NCBI RefSeq assembly: GCF_048268305.1
Contig: NZ_JBLWVT010000009.1
Span: 1-64,000, forward strand
Length of the DNA: 64,000 nucleotides
Source of the DNA: Pseudodonghicola sp048268305
Lineage (GTDB): Bacteria; Pseudomonadota; Alphaproteobacteria; Rhodobacterales; Rhodobacteraceae
Direction of reading: 5' to 3'
How positions within the stretch are numbered: the first letter of the stretch is position 1; each line of letters starts with the position of its first letter. Of the stretch, positions 29,005 to 37,450 are shown piece after piece. Position numbers and translations under genes: made by a program. The notes beneath the pieces are model-generated. The model was not told the origin of the DNA and did no database searches. It saw only the letters and a program-made list of their open reading frames with translations.

Positions 29005-29220
29005 ATGAAGGAACTTTTGCGCAGCACCGATCCGACCGTCATGGCATTTGCCTCGGCCCTTCTCGAGGGTGAGGGTATAGACTGCTTTCAAATGGACGTA
29101 AATATGAGCGTTCTCGAGGGCGGCATCGGCATCTTTCCCCGTCGCATGATGGTGCGGGAGGAGGATTACGAGGAGGCGCTGCAGGCGATGCGGGACAATG
29201 GCATCCCGCTGGGCCGGTGA
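29005..29220 (+). CDS. DUF2007-type small protein
   Basis: A 71-residue protein with the DUF2007 pattern: an N-terminal KELLRSTDPTVM, a GEGIDCFQMD segment and a C-terminal VREEDYEEAL acidic helix. These proteins have been called putative signal-transducing proteins, without an experimentally fixed role. The stop overlaps the GTG start of the next methyltransferase gene, so they form a coupled pair. Confidence 0.85.
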   Translation: MKELLRSTDPTVMAFASALLEGEGIDCFQMDVNMSVLEGGIGIFPRRMMVREEDYEEALQAMRDNGIPLGR

Positions 29221-29987
29221 GCCGATTTGCCGAAACGGAGCTGAGCTGTGACGCCTTTCTGGGCGGGCGGCTGCGGCTGTTCCAGCCGAAGGCGGGCTAT
29301 CGCGCCGGAGTCGATCCGGTGCTGCTGGCGGCTGCGGTTCCGGCCAGGCCCGGGCAGGCGGTGCTGGAGCTGGGCTGTGGCGCGGGGGCGGCGATCCTGT
29401 GTCTTGGCGCGCGGGTGGCGGGGCTTGGTCTGACCGGGGTGGAGCTGCAGCCGGCCTATGCCGATCTGGCGCGGCGCAATGCGGCGCAGAACGGGCAGGC
29501 GCTGGAGCTTTATTGCGCCGATCTGGTGGTCCTGCCCGAGGCGCTGCGGCAACGCCAGTTCGATCATGTAATCGCCAATCCACCCTATTTCCGCCCCGGG
29601 GCGCATTCGCGGGCCGAGGATCCGGGGCGCGCCACCGCCTTGGGTGAGGCGGAGACGCCGCTGGAGCTGTGGATTGCCACCGCGGCGCGGCGGCTGATGC
29701 CGAAGGGCTATCTGCACATGATCCAGCGCGCCGACCGCCTGCCTGAGATGCTGTCGGCCTGTCAGGGACGACTCGGATCGCTCGAGATCCTGCCGCTTGC
29801 GGCACGCACGGGGCGGGCGCCGGATCTGGTGATTCTGCGCGCCCGCAAGGGGGGGCGTGCGGCCTTCCGTCTGCATGCGCCGGTGGTCCTGCACCAGGGC
29901 GGGCGGCATGTGCGGGATGGGGAAAGCTATCGCGCTGAAATTTCTGATGTTTTGCGCGATGCTGCGGGTCTGTTCTGGCCTGCCTGA
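29217..29987 (+). CDS. tRNA1(Val) adenine-N6 methyltransferase-like protein
   Basis: A 256-residue class I methyltransferase with the SAM motif VLELGCGAGAA (about residues 45-55) and the amino-methylating motif IANPPYF. N-terminal FLGGRLRLFQPKAGYRAG-type sequence is characteristic of TrmN6/YfiC, which methylates A37 of tRNA-Val. It starts with GTG at 29217, overlapping the upstream stop by 4 bases. Specificity for tRNA is inferred from the family. Confidence 0.88.
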   Translation: MSRFAETELSCDAFLGGRLRLFQPKAGYRAGVDPVLLAAAVPARPGQAVLELGCGAGAAILCLGARVAGLGLTGVELQPAYADLARRNAAQNGQALELYCADLVVLPEALRQRQFDHVIANPPYFRPGAHSRAEDPGRATALGEAETPLELWIATAARRLMPKGYLHMIQRADRLPEMLSACQGRLGSLEILPLAARTGRAPDLVILRARKGGRAAFRLHAPVVLHQGGRHVRDGESYRAEISDVLRDAAGLFWPA

Positions 29988-30122
29988 GCAGTTTGTGAAG
30001 AATCGTCACCAAATCGTTTGGGGCAAGATGTCGCTTTTATGACGTTCTCGCGCGTCTGCAGCGTGACAGGTGGGAAAACTTGTGCTCCACTATCTAGGCA
30101 TCACTGTCAGAGGAGGATTGCC

Positions 30123-30287
30123 ATGAGCGTTAGTTCGTACCTGTCGGAACTGAAGCGGAAGCATGAAAGTCTGAGCTGCGAGGTGGAGCAGGCGCAGCGC
30201 GCGCCCGGAATGGATGCGCTGCATTTGGTCTCCCTGAAGAAACGCAAGCTGAAACTGAAAGAAGAGATCGAACGCCTGTCGAACTGA
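30123..30287 (+). CDS. YdcH-family (DUF465) small protein
   Basis: A 54-residue, strongly helical, charged protein: SYLSELKRKHESLS at the start and KKRKLKLKEEIERL at the end are the YdcH signature. The start is decided by the GAGGAGG a few bases before ATG 30123. No function is established for the family. Confidence 0.9.
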   Translation: MSVSSYLSELKRKHESLSCEVEQAQRAPGMDALHLVSLKKRKLKLKEEIERLSN

Positions 30288-30464
30288 TCCCGCGCTGAAA
30301 GGCGCTGGATGATTTGACACGCGCAGAGCCCTTCGCCGGGCAGGGGATGTGAACCGCTGTGACGCCGCTCAGATGGGCGTATGGTGCTACTCTCCCTCTC
30401 GGCGGGTGGAAGATTTTCGCCCAAAGGGATGGCGATTTCCACCCGTTTGGGTGACCTCTCCAGC

Positions 30465-30496
30465 AGAAATAACCAGGGCCGGCTTGTGCCGGCCCT
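30465..30496 (-). terminator. Terminator of phbB
   Basis: A perfect 9-bp stem (30475-30483 with 30488-30496), tetraloop, followed on the minus strand by GGTTATTTCT. It lies 60 bp beyond the phbB stop. Confidence 0.75.
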
Positions 30497-30555
30497 GCAA
30501 GGACTAAGGTTTTCGGGAACTCGGTCGCAGAGACTCGGTCGTGGCGCCTTGCGCT

Positions 30556-31278
30556 TCAGACGAAGAACTGGCCACCGTTCGCCGTGAGGGTCGAGCCGGT
30601 GATGAAGCCCGCATCGTCAGAGGCCAGGAAGGCGACGCAGCGGGCGATTTCCTCGGGCTCTCCCAGCCGGCCGACGGGGATTTGCGAAATGATCGCCTCG
30701 CGAACCTTCTCCGGCACAGCCATCACCATATCGGTGGCGATATAGCCCGGGCAGATCGCATTGGCGGTGACATTGAACCGGGCCCCTTCCTGGGCGAGCG
30801 ACTTGACGATGCCCAGATCCCCGGCCTTGGTCGCGGCATAGTTGACTTGGCCGAACTGCCCCTTCTGCCCGTTGATCGAGCTGATCACGATGACGCGGCC
30901 GAACTTGCGGTCGCGCATGCCGGGCCAGATCGGATGGACGGTGTTGAACACGCCGGTCAGGTTGGTGTTGACCACCTCGTGCCATTGCTCGGGCGTCATC
31001 TTGTGGAAGGGGGCGTCACGGGTGATGCCGGCATTGGCCACCACAACGTCGATCGGGCCCAGATCGGCCTCGACCCGGGCGATGCCGGCCTTGCTGTCCT
31101 CATAGTCGCCGACATTCCACTTATAGGTCTTGATGCCGGTCTCTGCGCTGAATTTCGCTGCAGCTTCATCATTGCCGGCATAAGTGGCGGCGACGGCATA
31201 GCCCTGGGCCTTCAGGGTCTGGGAAATCGCCGCGCCGATCCCGCGCGAGCCGCCGGTGACGAGTGCTGTACGTGCCAT
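30556..31278 (-). CDS. phbB: Acetoacetyl-CoA reductase
   Basis: A 240-residue NADPH-dependent SDR that reduces acetoacetyl-CoA to (R)-3-hydroxybutyryl-CoA for polyhydroxybutyrate, and for entry to the ethylmalonyl-CoA pathway. Cofactor motif VTGGSRGIG near the N-terminus, active-site serine in ISSINGQKGQFGQ and intact YAATK. The start at 31278 is set by GGAGG 8 bases upstream. It lies downstream of phbA on the same strand, but a terminator and an AT-rich region separate them, so it probably has its own promoter. Confidence 0.95.
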   Translation of the reverse strand: MARTALVTGGSRGIGAAISQTLKAQGYAVAATYAGNDEAAAKFSAETGIKTYKWNVGDYEDSKAGIARVEADLGPIDVVVANAGITRDAPFHKMTPEQWHEVVNTNLTGVFNTVHPIWPGMRDRKFGRVIVISSINGQKGQFGQVNYAATKAGDLGIVKSLAQEGARFNVTANAICPGYIATDMVMAVPEKVREAIISQIPVGRLGEPEEIARCVAFLASDDAGFITGSTLTANGGQFFV

Positions 31279-31323
31279 TGAGGTTTCCTCCGCTTTCAAA
31301 TTCTCTTGGTAATGCTGTTACAT

Positions 31324-31357
31324 ATTTTGCTTTGTATTCGCAATAATATTTCGCAAT
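31324..31357 (-). promoter_or_regulatory. AT-rich phbB upstream region with repeated TTCGCAAT
   Basis: TTCGCAAT occurs at 31337-31344 and 31350-31357, with TTTTGC at 31325-31330 as a partial inverted partner. This AT-rich stretch in a GC-rich background is placed as a promoter or operator for phbB. A PHB regulator such as PhaR would be a candidate binder, which is inference only. Confidence 0.4.
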
Positions 31358-31408
31358 GAAATCCCCCGCTTCGGGGGGAATATGTCGCCCGATGAGCAAA
31401 ACCTTGCT

Positions 31409-31440
31409 GGACAAAAGAAAAGGGCGCCCGGAGGCGCCCT
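31409..31440 (-). terminator. Terminator of phbA
   Basis: A perfect 8-bp stem (31421-31428 with 31433-31440) with a CGGA-type tetraloop, followed on the minus strand by TTTTCTTTTG. A second GC hairpin (CCCCCG CTT CGGGGG) follows at 31363-31377. Confidence 0.9.
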
Positions 31441-31466
31441 GTCCGAATTTTGTCTCAGCCGTCGCG

Positions 31467-32642
31467 TTACGGGCGCTCAAGGCACAGAGCCACGCCCATG
31501 CCGCCGCCGATGCAAAGCGTGGCGAGGCCCTTCTTGGCGTCGCGGCGCTTCATTTCGAACAGCAGCGTGTTCAGGATACGGCAGCCCGAGGCGCCGATCG
31601 GGTGGCCGATGGCGATGGCGCCGCCGTTGACGTTGACGATTGCCGGATCCCAGCCCATGTCGGCGTTGACCGCCAGCGCCTGGGCGGCGAAGGCTTCGTT
31701 GGCCTCCACCAGGTCGAGGTCGGACACGCTCCAGCCGGCCTTCGCCAGCGCCTTGCGCGAGGCGGGAATCGGGCCGGTGCCCATCAGCGCCGGATCGACG
31801 CCGGCGGTTGCCCAGGAGGCGATGCGGGCCAGCGGTTCGATGCCGCGCTTCTCGGCTTCCTCGGCGGACATCAACAGCGCGGCGGCAGCGCCGTCATTGA
31901 TGCCCGAGGCATTGCCGGCGGTGACGGTGCCGTCCTTCATGAAGGCCGGGCGCAGCCGCGCCATCGCGTCCAGCGTGGCGCCGGCGCGAACGTATTCGTC
32001 CGTATCCATCACCGTCTCGCCCTTGCGGCCCTTGATGATGAAGGGGATGATCTCGTCGGCGAACTTGCCGGCCTTTTGCGCGGCTTCAGCCTTGTTCTGG
32101 CTGGCGACGGCGAACTCATCCTGCATCTCGCGGGTCAGTTGCCATTTGGCCGCGACGTTCTCGGCGGTCTGGCCCATGTGATAGCCGTTGAAGGCGTCCC
32201 ACAGCCCGTCCTTGATCATCGTGTCGATGAAGCTCATGTCGCCCATCTTGTGGCCGGCGCGCAGCGCGGCGGCATGGGGGCTGAGGCTCATGCTTTCCTG
32301 GCCGCCGGCGGCGACGATCGCGGCGTCGCCCAGTTGGATCTGCTGCGCGGCCAGCGCCACCGCCCGCAGACCCGAGCCGCAGACCTGGTTGATGCCCCAG
32401 GCAGCGCTTTCGATCGGCAGGCCCGCGTTGATATGGGCCTGGCGGGCAGGGTTCTGGCCCTGAGCGGCTGTCAGCACCTGGCCAAGGATGGTTTCCGAGA
32501 CCTCCTCCTTGGCGATGCCGGCGCGTTCGACCACCGCTTCGAGAACTGCCGCACCCAGCTCATGCGCCGGGATATTGGCGAACGATCCGTTGAAGCTCCC
32601 GACGCCGGTACGCGCCGCCGATGCGATAACTACATTTGTCAT
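31467..32642 (-). CDS. phbA: Acetyl-CoA C-acetyltransferase (beta-ketothiolase)
   Basis: A 391-residue thiolase condensing two acetyl-CoA to acetoacetyl-CoA, the first step of PHB synthesis and of the ethylmalonyl-CoA pathway. Catalytic residues are visible: Cys88 (NQVCGSG), His347 (IGHPIGASG) and Cys377 (LCIGGGMG). The start ATG at 32642 gives the family-standard MTNVVIASAARTGVG opening. Terminated separately from phbB. Confidence 0.96.
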   Translation of the reverse strand: MTNVVIASAARTGVGSFNGSFANIPAHELGAAVLEAVVERAGIAKEEVSETILGQVLTAAQGQNPARQAHINAGLPIESAAWGINQVCGSGLRAVALAAQQIQLGDAAIVAAGGQESMSLSPHAAALRAGHKMGDMSFIDTMIKDGLWDAFNGYHMGQTAENVAAKWQLTREMQDEFAVASQNKAEAAQKAGKFADEIIPFIIKGRKGETVMDTDEYVRAGATLDAMARLRPAFMKDGTVTAGNASGINDGAAAALLMSAEEAEKRGIEPLARIASWATAGVDPALMGTGPIPASRKALAKAGWSVSDLDLVEANEAFAAQALAVNADMGWDPAIVNVNGGAIAIGHPIGASGCRILNTLLFEMKRRDAKKGLATLCIGGGMGVALCLERP

Positions 32643-32802
32643 GTGATCCGGTCCTTTGCCATCCAGAGGGCGGTATCCTCCTGATCCGGCCACTGGGGCG
32701 AACAACGCCGCCACCCGGGGGCCGCCGCCCCGATATGTCAGGTGATACCGGATTGCTGCATCCGCAGCAACAACAGCCGTGCTGCTGCGGCATTCGTTGG
32801 GA

Positions 32803-33642
32803 TCAGCCGGCGGCGCGGACCCCGTCCTTTTCGGCCCAGTCGGGCCGCAGCGTCGGGGCGCCGAACAGATAGCCCTGCATGCAGTCGATGCCGAGCGTCA
32901 TCAGATATTCGGCATCCTCGCTCTGTTCCACCGATTCGGCGATGATCAGCATGTCGAACTCGCGGGCCATGGCGATCAGCGCGCGCAACATCGCCTGGGT
33001 GTCGCGGTCGCGGTGCACGCCGCGAATATACTGGCCGTCGATCTTCACCGCGTCGAAGAAGAAATCGCGGAAATGCCGGATGTTAATGGCGCCGGAGCCG
33101 AAGTCGTCCAGGGCGAAGGCGATGCCATGGCCCTGCAGCCGATCCATGAAGTCGATCACCAGTTCCGGCACCGTCATGGCAGAGGTTTCGCTGATTTCCA
33201 GGGTCAGCCGTTCGCCCAGCCGCTCGTCCCGGCGCAGGGCGCTGTTCAGCGTCTGCATCCAGCGGCTGTAGCCGATCGACCGGGCCGACATGTTCACCGA
33301 CAGCCGCAGTGTGGGATGCTGCATCAGCGCCTGCAGCCCGGTGTCGAGCGCGAGGCAGTCGATTTCGCGGCCAAGCTCGGTGTTTTCCACCACCGGCATG
33401 AAGTCGCGGGCGGGGATCACCCGGCCGGTTTCGTCGAGGATGCGAATCAGCCCCTCATAGAAGGCGACGTTGTGCGGGGCGCGAGCCTGGACCACCGGCT
33501 GGAAGGCCAGCAGGCATTGTTTATGACGGACGGCCTGGGCCACCATGTCGAGCGTGGAGCGATCGCGTGCCGCGAGCGCGGCGTTCAGCGGGCTGTCGAA
33601 GCCTTCGGACTGTTCGGCAAAGCGGGTGCGGGTGCTGTTCAT
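32803..33642 (-). CDS. EAL-domain protein (probable cyclic-di-GMP phosphodiesterase)
   Basis: A 279-residue protein consisting of little more than one EAL domain. The key motifs look intact: EGL (63-65) for EAL, SVNMSAR, EISET, LDDFGSG, VKIDGQYI, AESVE and QGYLFG, so c-di-GMP hydrolysis to pGpG is expected. No GGDEF, membrane or obvious sensory domain is present, apart from a 40-residue N-terminal extension. Divergent from tag. Confidence 0.92.
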   Translation of the reverse strand: MNSTRTRFAEQSEGFDSPLNAALAARDRSTLDMVAQAVRHKQCLLAFQPVVQARAPHNVAFYEGLIRILDETGRVIPARDFMPVVENTELGREIDCLALDTGLQALMQHPTLRLSVNMSARSIGYSRWMQTLNSALRRDERLGERLTLEISETSAMTVPELVIDFMDRLQGHGIAFALDDFGSGAINIRHFRDFFFDAVKIDGQYIRGVHRDRDTQAMLRALIAMAREFDMLIIAESVEQSEDAEYLMTLGIDCMQGYLFGAPTLRPDWAEKDGVRAAG

Positions 33643-33753
33643 TCCGGTCTCTCGGATTCTGGTTTAAGGATCAGTTCAAAGAGGAGCGTCCGCGAAATTC
33701 CTTTAGGGGCTATTAACGCTGTCGCGATTTGCATGTGGTCGAAGGGAAATGTC

Positions 33754-34341
33754 ATGGACACAACGGGGGAGCGCTGCGGCTGGGTCGGGACGGAGCAGAT
33801 ATATCTGGCCTATCACGACACCGAATGGGGGGTGCCGGAGTGGAACAGCCGGGCGCTGTGGGAAAAGCTGATTCTCGACGGGTTCCAGGCCGGGCTGAGC
33901 TGGATCACGATCCTGAAGAAGCGCGACAATTTCCGCGCCGCCTTCGCGGGGTTCGACCCGAATGTGATCGCCGCCTGGGGCGAAGCCGAGGTGGCGCGGC
34001 TACTTGCCGAGCCCGGCATCGTGCGCCATCGCGGCAAGATCGAGGCGACCATCGGCAATGCCCGCGCCTGGCAGAAGATCGAGGCAGAACAGGGCTTTGA
34101 CCGCTATCTGTGGGAGTTCATCGGCGGCGCGCCGATCCAGAACCGCTGGACGACGCTGGCCGAGGTGCCGGCCTCGACCCCGCTGTCCGAGGCGCTGTCG
34201 AAGGATCTGAGAAAACGCGGTTTCCGCTTCTGCGGCCCCACCATCGTCTATGCCTTCATGCAGGCGGTGGGGATGGTGAACGATCATCTGGTGGGCTGCC
34301 CTTGCCACGCCCGGGTGCGCGATCTGGGCGTGAACGCCTAG
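33754..34341 (+). CDS. tag: DNA-3-methyladenine glycosylase I
   Basis: A 195-residue glycosylase that excises 3-methyladenine. The N-terminal RCGWVG with Cys8 and YHDTEWGVP, and the C-terminal HLVGCPCH, hold the expected structural zinc ligands; LEKLILDGFQAGLSW-like core is intact (here EKLILDGFQAGLSW). Start chosen at 33754 for AGGGA 7 bases upstream; an in-frame ATG at 33733 is an alternative. Its 3' end overlaps the convergent gene 34338-34724 by 4 bases. Confidence 0.94.
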   Translation: MDTTGERCGWVGTEQIYLAYHDTEWGVPEWNSRALWEKLILDGFQAGLSWITILKKRDNFRAAFAGFDPNVIAAWGEAEVARLLAEPGIVRHRGKIEATIGNARAWQKIEAEQGFDRYLWEFIGGAPIQNRWTTLAEVPASTPLSEALSKDLRKRGFRFCGPTIVYAFMQAVGMVNDHLVGCPCHARVRDLGVNA

Positions 34342-34724
34342 CCTGCGTCCAGCAGGTTCAGCCAGCGGGGGCGTTCGAAATCGTCGAGCGTCAGCAGTGC
34401 CTCGGGCGTGTCGAAGTCGTGGAAGACGATGCGAAGCGTTCCGCCCTCGTCGAGAAGGTCGAAATCCAGCAGTCGGCGCACGATGATCTCTCGCCCGGAA
34501 CTCCAGACCAGCGCCGGCCCCTCGTCACTGAGAATCAGGGCGGCGTGGCGATCATGCGACAGGGTGATCTGACGGATGATTTCGCCCGCCGCGGCATCAA
34601 GCCAGGCCTCGCGTGCGCTTTCCTCGTCCAGCAGGGCGCGGCGGGGGCGGCTGGCCATATTCAGCATCACCGCCAGAACCGCGACGGCAAGCGAGACCAG
34701 GATCACGATAAGATAGGTGGGCAT
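34338..34724 (-). CDS. Small membrane-anchored protein of unknown function
   Basis: A 128-residue protein with one N-terminal membrane helix (residues about 3-22) and a soluble domain rich in acidic residues and leucine (RRLLDFDLLDEGG, DFDTPEALL). I recognise no named family. It is convergent with tag, overlapping its end by 4 bases, and stands alone. Confidence 0.72.
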   Translation of the reverse strand: MPTYLIVILVSLAVAVLAVMLNMASRPRRALLDEESAREAWLDAAAGEIIRQITLSHDRHAALILSDEGPALVWSSGREIIVRRLLDFDLLDEGGTLRIVFHDFDTPEALLTLDDFERPRWLNLLDAG

Positions 34725-34845
34725 TCCATTCCCCTTTGTGCGGATATAACCCCGGGCAAAGGGCTGCTGTCAAAAGGGAATGGCCGGTTCCGGGCCCATC
34801 TGTCCGCCTGCCGTTGCGGCGATCGGCGCTCTGGCTGCGGCCGGC

Positions 34846-35412
34846 TCAGGCGTCGTCCAGCAGCAGCGCCGCGATGATCGCCTTGGCGCTGTCCGATCCC
34901 CAGTCGGCATCTCCCATCAGCCGGCCGATCTCGCGCCCCTCGGGGTCGATGATGACGGTGACCGGTAGCCCCAGCACCGCCATGTCCCGCGCCAGCGCCT
35001 GTTTCGGATCCTGGAACCGGGGCAGGTCGGTCACGCCGATTTCGTCGAAAAACTTCTTGATCCCGGCGGGGGTGTTGCGGCCGGTGGCGATGGTGACCAC
35101 CTGGAAGCGGTCGCCGCCGAAATCCTCCTGCAGGGCGGCGAGCATCGGCATCTCCTTCCGGCAGGGGGCGCACCAGGTGGCCCAGAAGTTCAGCAGGACA
35201 TATTTGCCGCGGTAATCCGCCAGGGTTCCGGTGCCCGCCCCATCGGCAAGCTGGAACGGCTGATCCGACACCGGTTTCGCGTCGCTGTGCAGGGTCAGCT
35301 TCTTCATGTCGCCCTCGCGCAGCCCTTCGAGATCCGAGATGTCGGCGGCAAAGGCTGCGTTTGCACCCAGAAGCAGGGCCATATAAAGGGTCAGGGAACG
35401 GAACAGACGCAT
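34846..35412 (-). CDS. TlpA-like periplasmic thioredoxin
   Basis: A 188-residue thioredoxin-fold protein with an N-terminal signal sequence (residues 1-22, ending AAFA) and redox motif WCAPC (80-84), followed by the cis-proline segment LGLPVTVIID. TlpA/ResE-like members reduce disulphides in cytochrome c or copper-site assembly. The start at 35412 lies only 18 bp from the divergent argH start. Confidence 0.92.
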   Translation of the reverse strand: MRLFRSLTLYMALLLGANAAFAADISDLEGLREGDMKKLTLHSDAKPVSDQPFQLADGAGTGTLADYRGKYVLLNFWATWCAPCRKEMPMLAALQEDFGGDRFQVVTIATGRNTPAGIKKFFDEIGVTDLPRFQDPKQALARDMAVLGLPVTVIIDPEGREIGRLMGDADWGSDSAKAIIAALLLDDA

Positions 35413-35430
35413 ATTATCCTCGGTGCAGCC

Positions 35431-36822
35431 ATGACAGATCAATCCTCGAACCAGATGTGGGGCGGCCGCTTTGCCGCCGGACCGGACGCGATCATGGAGG
35501 CGATCAATGCCTCGATCGGGTTCGACAAGCGGATGGCGGCGCAGGATATCGCCGGTTCCAGGGCCCATGCCGCCATGCTGGCCGCGACAGGCGTCATCAG
35601 CGATAGCGATGCCGAGGCCATTCGGGAAGGGCTTCTCACGGTCTTGTCAGAGATCGAGGCCGGAACCTTTCAATTCTCTACCGCGCTGGAGGACATCCAC
35701 ATGAATGTGGAAGCCCGGCTGAAGGAGATCATCGGCGAACCCGCCGGCCGTCTGCACACCGGCCGGTCGCGCAATGACCAGGTGGCGACCGATTTCAAGC
35801 TCTGGGTCCGCGATCAGTTCGACGCGGCGGAGGCGGGGCTCATCGCGCTCATTCACGCGCTCCTGGCCCAGGCGGAGGCCGGCGCCGATTGGGTGATGCC
35901 GGGCTTTACCCATCTGCAGACCGCGCAGCCGGTGACCTGGGGTCATCACATGATGGCCTATGTCGAGATGTTCGGCCGCGACCTGTCGCGCGTGCGTGAT
36001 GCCCGCAAGCGGATGAACGAATGCCCGCTGGGCGCCGCCGCGCTGGCCGGTACCTCCTTCCCGATCGACCGCCACATGACGGCCGAGGCGCTGGGGTTTG
36101 ACCGGCCGTCGGCCAACAGCCTCGATGCCGTGTCGGACCGCGATTTCGCGCTGGAGTTCCTGTCAGTCGCCTCGATCAGCGCCATGCACCTGAGCCGCTT
36201 TGCCGAGGAGCTGGTGATCTGGTCCTCGGCCCAGTTCCGTTTCGTGGCGCTCAGCGACCGCTTCTCGACCGGCTCGTCGATCATGCCGCAGAAGAAGAAC
36301 CCCGATGCGGCGGAACTGATCCGTGCCAAGATCGGCCGCATCTTCGGCGCCAATACCGCGCTGATGATGGTGATGAAGGGGCTGCCCTTGGCCTATTCCA
36401 AGGACATGCAGGAAGACAAGGAACAGGTCTTCGATGCCGCCGACAACTGGATGCTGGCGCTGGCGGCGATGGAGGGCATGGCCAAGGACATGACCGCCAA
36501 CCGCAAAAGCCTGGCCGCCGCCGCCGGCTCCGGCTTCTCCACCGCCACCGATCTGGCCGACTGGCTGGTGCGGGTGCTGAAGGTGCCGTTCCGCGACGCC
36601 CACCATGTCACCGGCACCCTGGTGGCCATGGCCGAGAAGAAGGGCTGCGATCTGCCCGATCTGACCCTGGCGGAGATGCAGAGCGTCTATCCCGGTATCA
36701 CCGAGGATATTTTCACCGTGCTCGGCGTCGACAACTCGGTCAATTCGCGGCTGTCTTATGGCGGCACCGCCCCCAAGCGGGTGCGCGAACAGATCGCGCG
36801 GTGGAAAGAGGCGCTGGCATGA
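35431..36822 (+). CDS. argH: Argininosuccinate lyase
   Basis: A 463-residue enzyme, the last step of arginine synthesis (argininosuccinate to arginine and fumarate). Fumarase-superfamily signature GSSIMPQKKNPDAAEL is present, as are the HMNVEARL and TGRSRNDQVATD blocks. Start at 35431 gives the usual MWGGRF opening. Followed by a lipoprotein, a DUF2834 gene and lysA on the same strand. Confidence 0.97.
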   Translation: MTDQSSNQMWGGRFAAGPDAIMEAINASIGFDKRMAAQDIAGSRAHAAMLAATGVISDSDAEAIREGLLTVLSEIEAGTFQFSTALEDIHMNVEARLKEIIGEPAGRLHTGRSRNDQVATDFKLWVRDQFDAAEAGLIALIHALLAQAEAGADWVMPGFTHLQTAQPVTWGHHMMAYVEMFGRDLSRVRDARKRMNECPLGAAALAGTSFPIDRHMTAEALGFDRPSANSLDAVSDRDFALEFLSVASISAMHLSRFAEELVIWSSAQFRFVALSDRFSTGSSIMPQKKNPDAAELIRAKIGRIFGANTALMMVMKGLPLAYSKDMQEDKEQVFDAADNWMLALAAMEGMAKDMTANRKSLAAAAGSGFSTATDLADWLVRVLKVPFRDAHHVTGTLVAMAEKKGCDLPDLTLAEMQSVYPGITEDIFTVLGVDNSVNSRLSYGGTAPKRVREQIARWKEALA

Positions 36823-36938
36823 TCCGGGTGGTTCTGCTGACGCTGGTGGCCTGCGCCGGGCTGGCCGCCTGCGGCGTCGATGGCGCCCCGATCCCGCCCA
36901 GCCGGGCGGCCCATTCCGGACCGGCGGCGGCGTTCTGA
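36819..36938 (+). CDS. Small lipoprotein overlapping the end of argH
   Basis: A 39-residue peptide, MIRVVLLTLVACAGLAACGV..., with a short hydrophobic signal and lipobox LAAC (Cys18), then a proline/alanine-rich tail. Its ATG overlaps the argH stop (ATGA). A small lipoprotein in this place, before lysA, is common in Rhodobacteraceae and resembles the LptM/YifL-type lipoproteins preceding lysA in other proteobacteria. Too short for most gene finders. Confidence 0.75.
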   Translation: MIRVVLLTLVACAGLAACGVDGAPIPPSRAAHSGPAAAF

Positions 36939-37008
36939 TCTCCCTATCCCTCTGGCCCCGCCCGGGGCCGGAGGCTATCCTGCGCCGGAGCGAGAGAAGG
37001 AACCACCG

Positions 37009-37326
37009 ATGTCGCCCCTGCGCATGATCTATCTGGCCCTGGCGATCTGGGGGGCCGCCCATCCGATGGCGCATCTGGCGCGCTGGGCGTCGCAGAACGG
37101 TTTCTCCCCCTCCGGGCTGATCGCCGAATGGCTGTCCTCTCCCGCCAGCGCGGCGCTGACCTGGGATCTGGTGATCTCGGCCATCGCGCTGACCGTCTTC
37201 ATCCTGGCGGAGGTGTCGGTGCGGCGGAATTGGATCGCGCTTGTCGCCATCCCCGCGACCTTCCTCATCGGGGTGAGTTGCGGCTTGCCGCTCTATCTGT
37301 TCCTGCGCAGCCGCCCGGTGGTCTGA
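37009..37326 (+). CDS. DUF2834 membrane protein
   Basis: A 105-residue protein with three hydrophobic segments (about residues 5-20, 48-68, 76-98), fitting the DUF2834 pattern. Start at 37009 is the first in-frame ATG with the expected MSPLRMIYLALAIWG opening. Function of the family is unknown. Confidence 0.8.
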   Translation: MSPLRMIYLALAIWGAAHPMAHLARWASQNGFSPSGLIAEWLSSPASAALTWDLVISAIALTVFILAEVSVRRNWIALVAIPATFLIGVSCGLPLYLFLRSRPVV

Positions 37327-37450
37327 CCTCGGGTCACTTTTTCTCGTTTCTTAACCGGGAAGAGCCAAAAGGCTGCAAGCCGCAGCGGCGGAAAGATCCC
37401 GGCGCGCGTTTGCAATTGAACTGTGCTGCGGATTCTCTTAAGCGCGCGGT

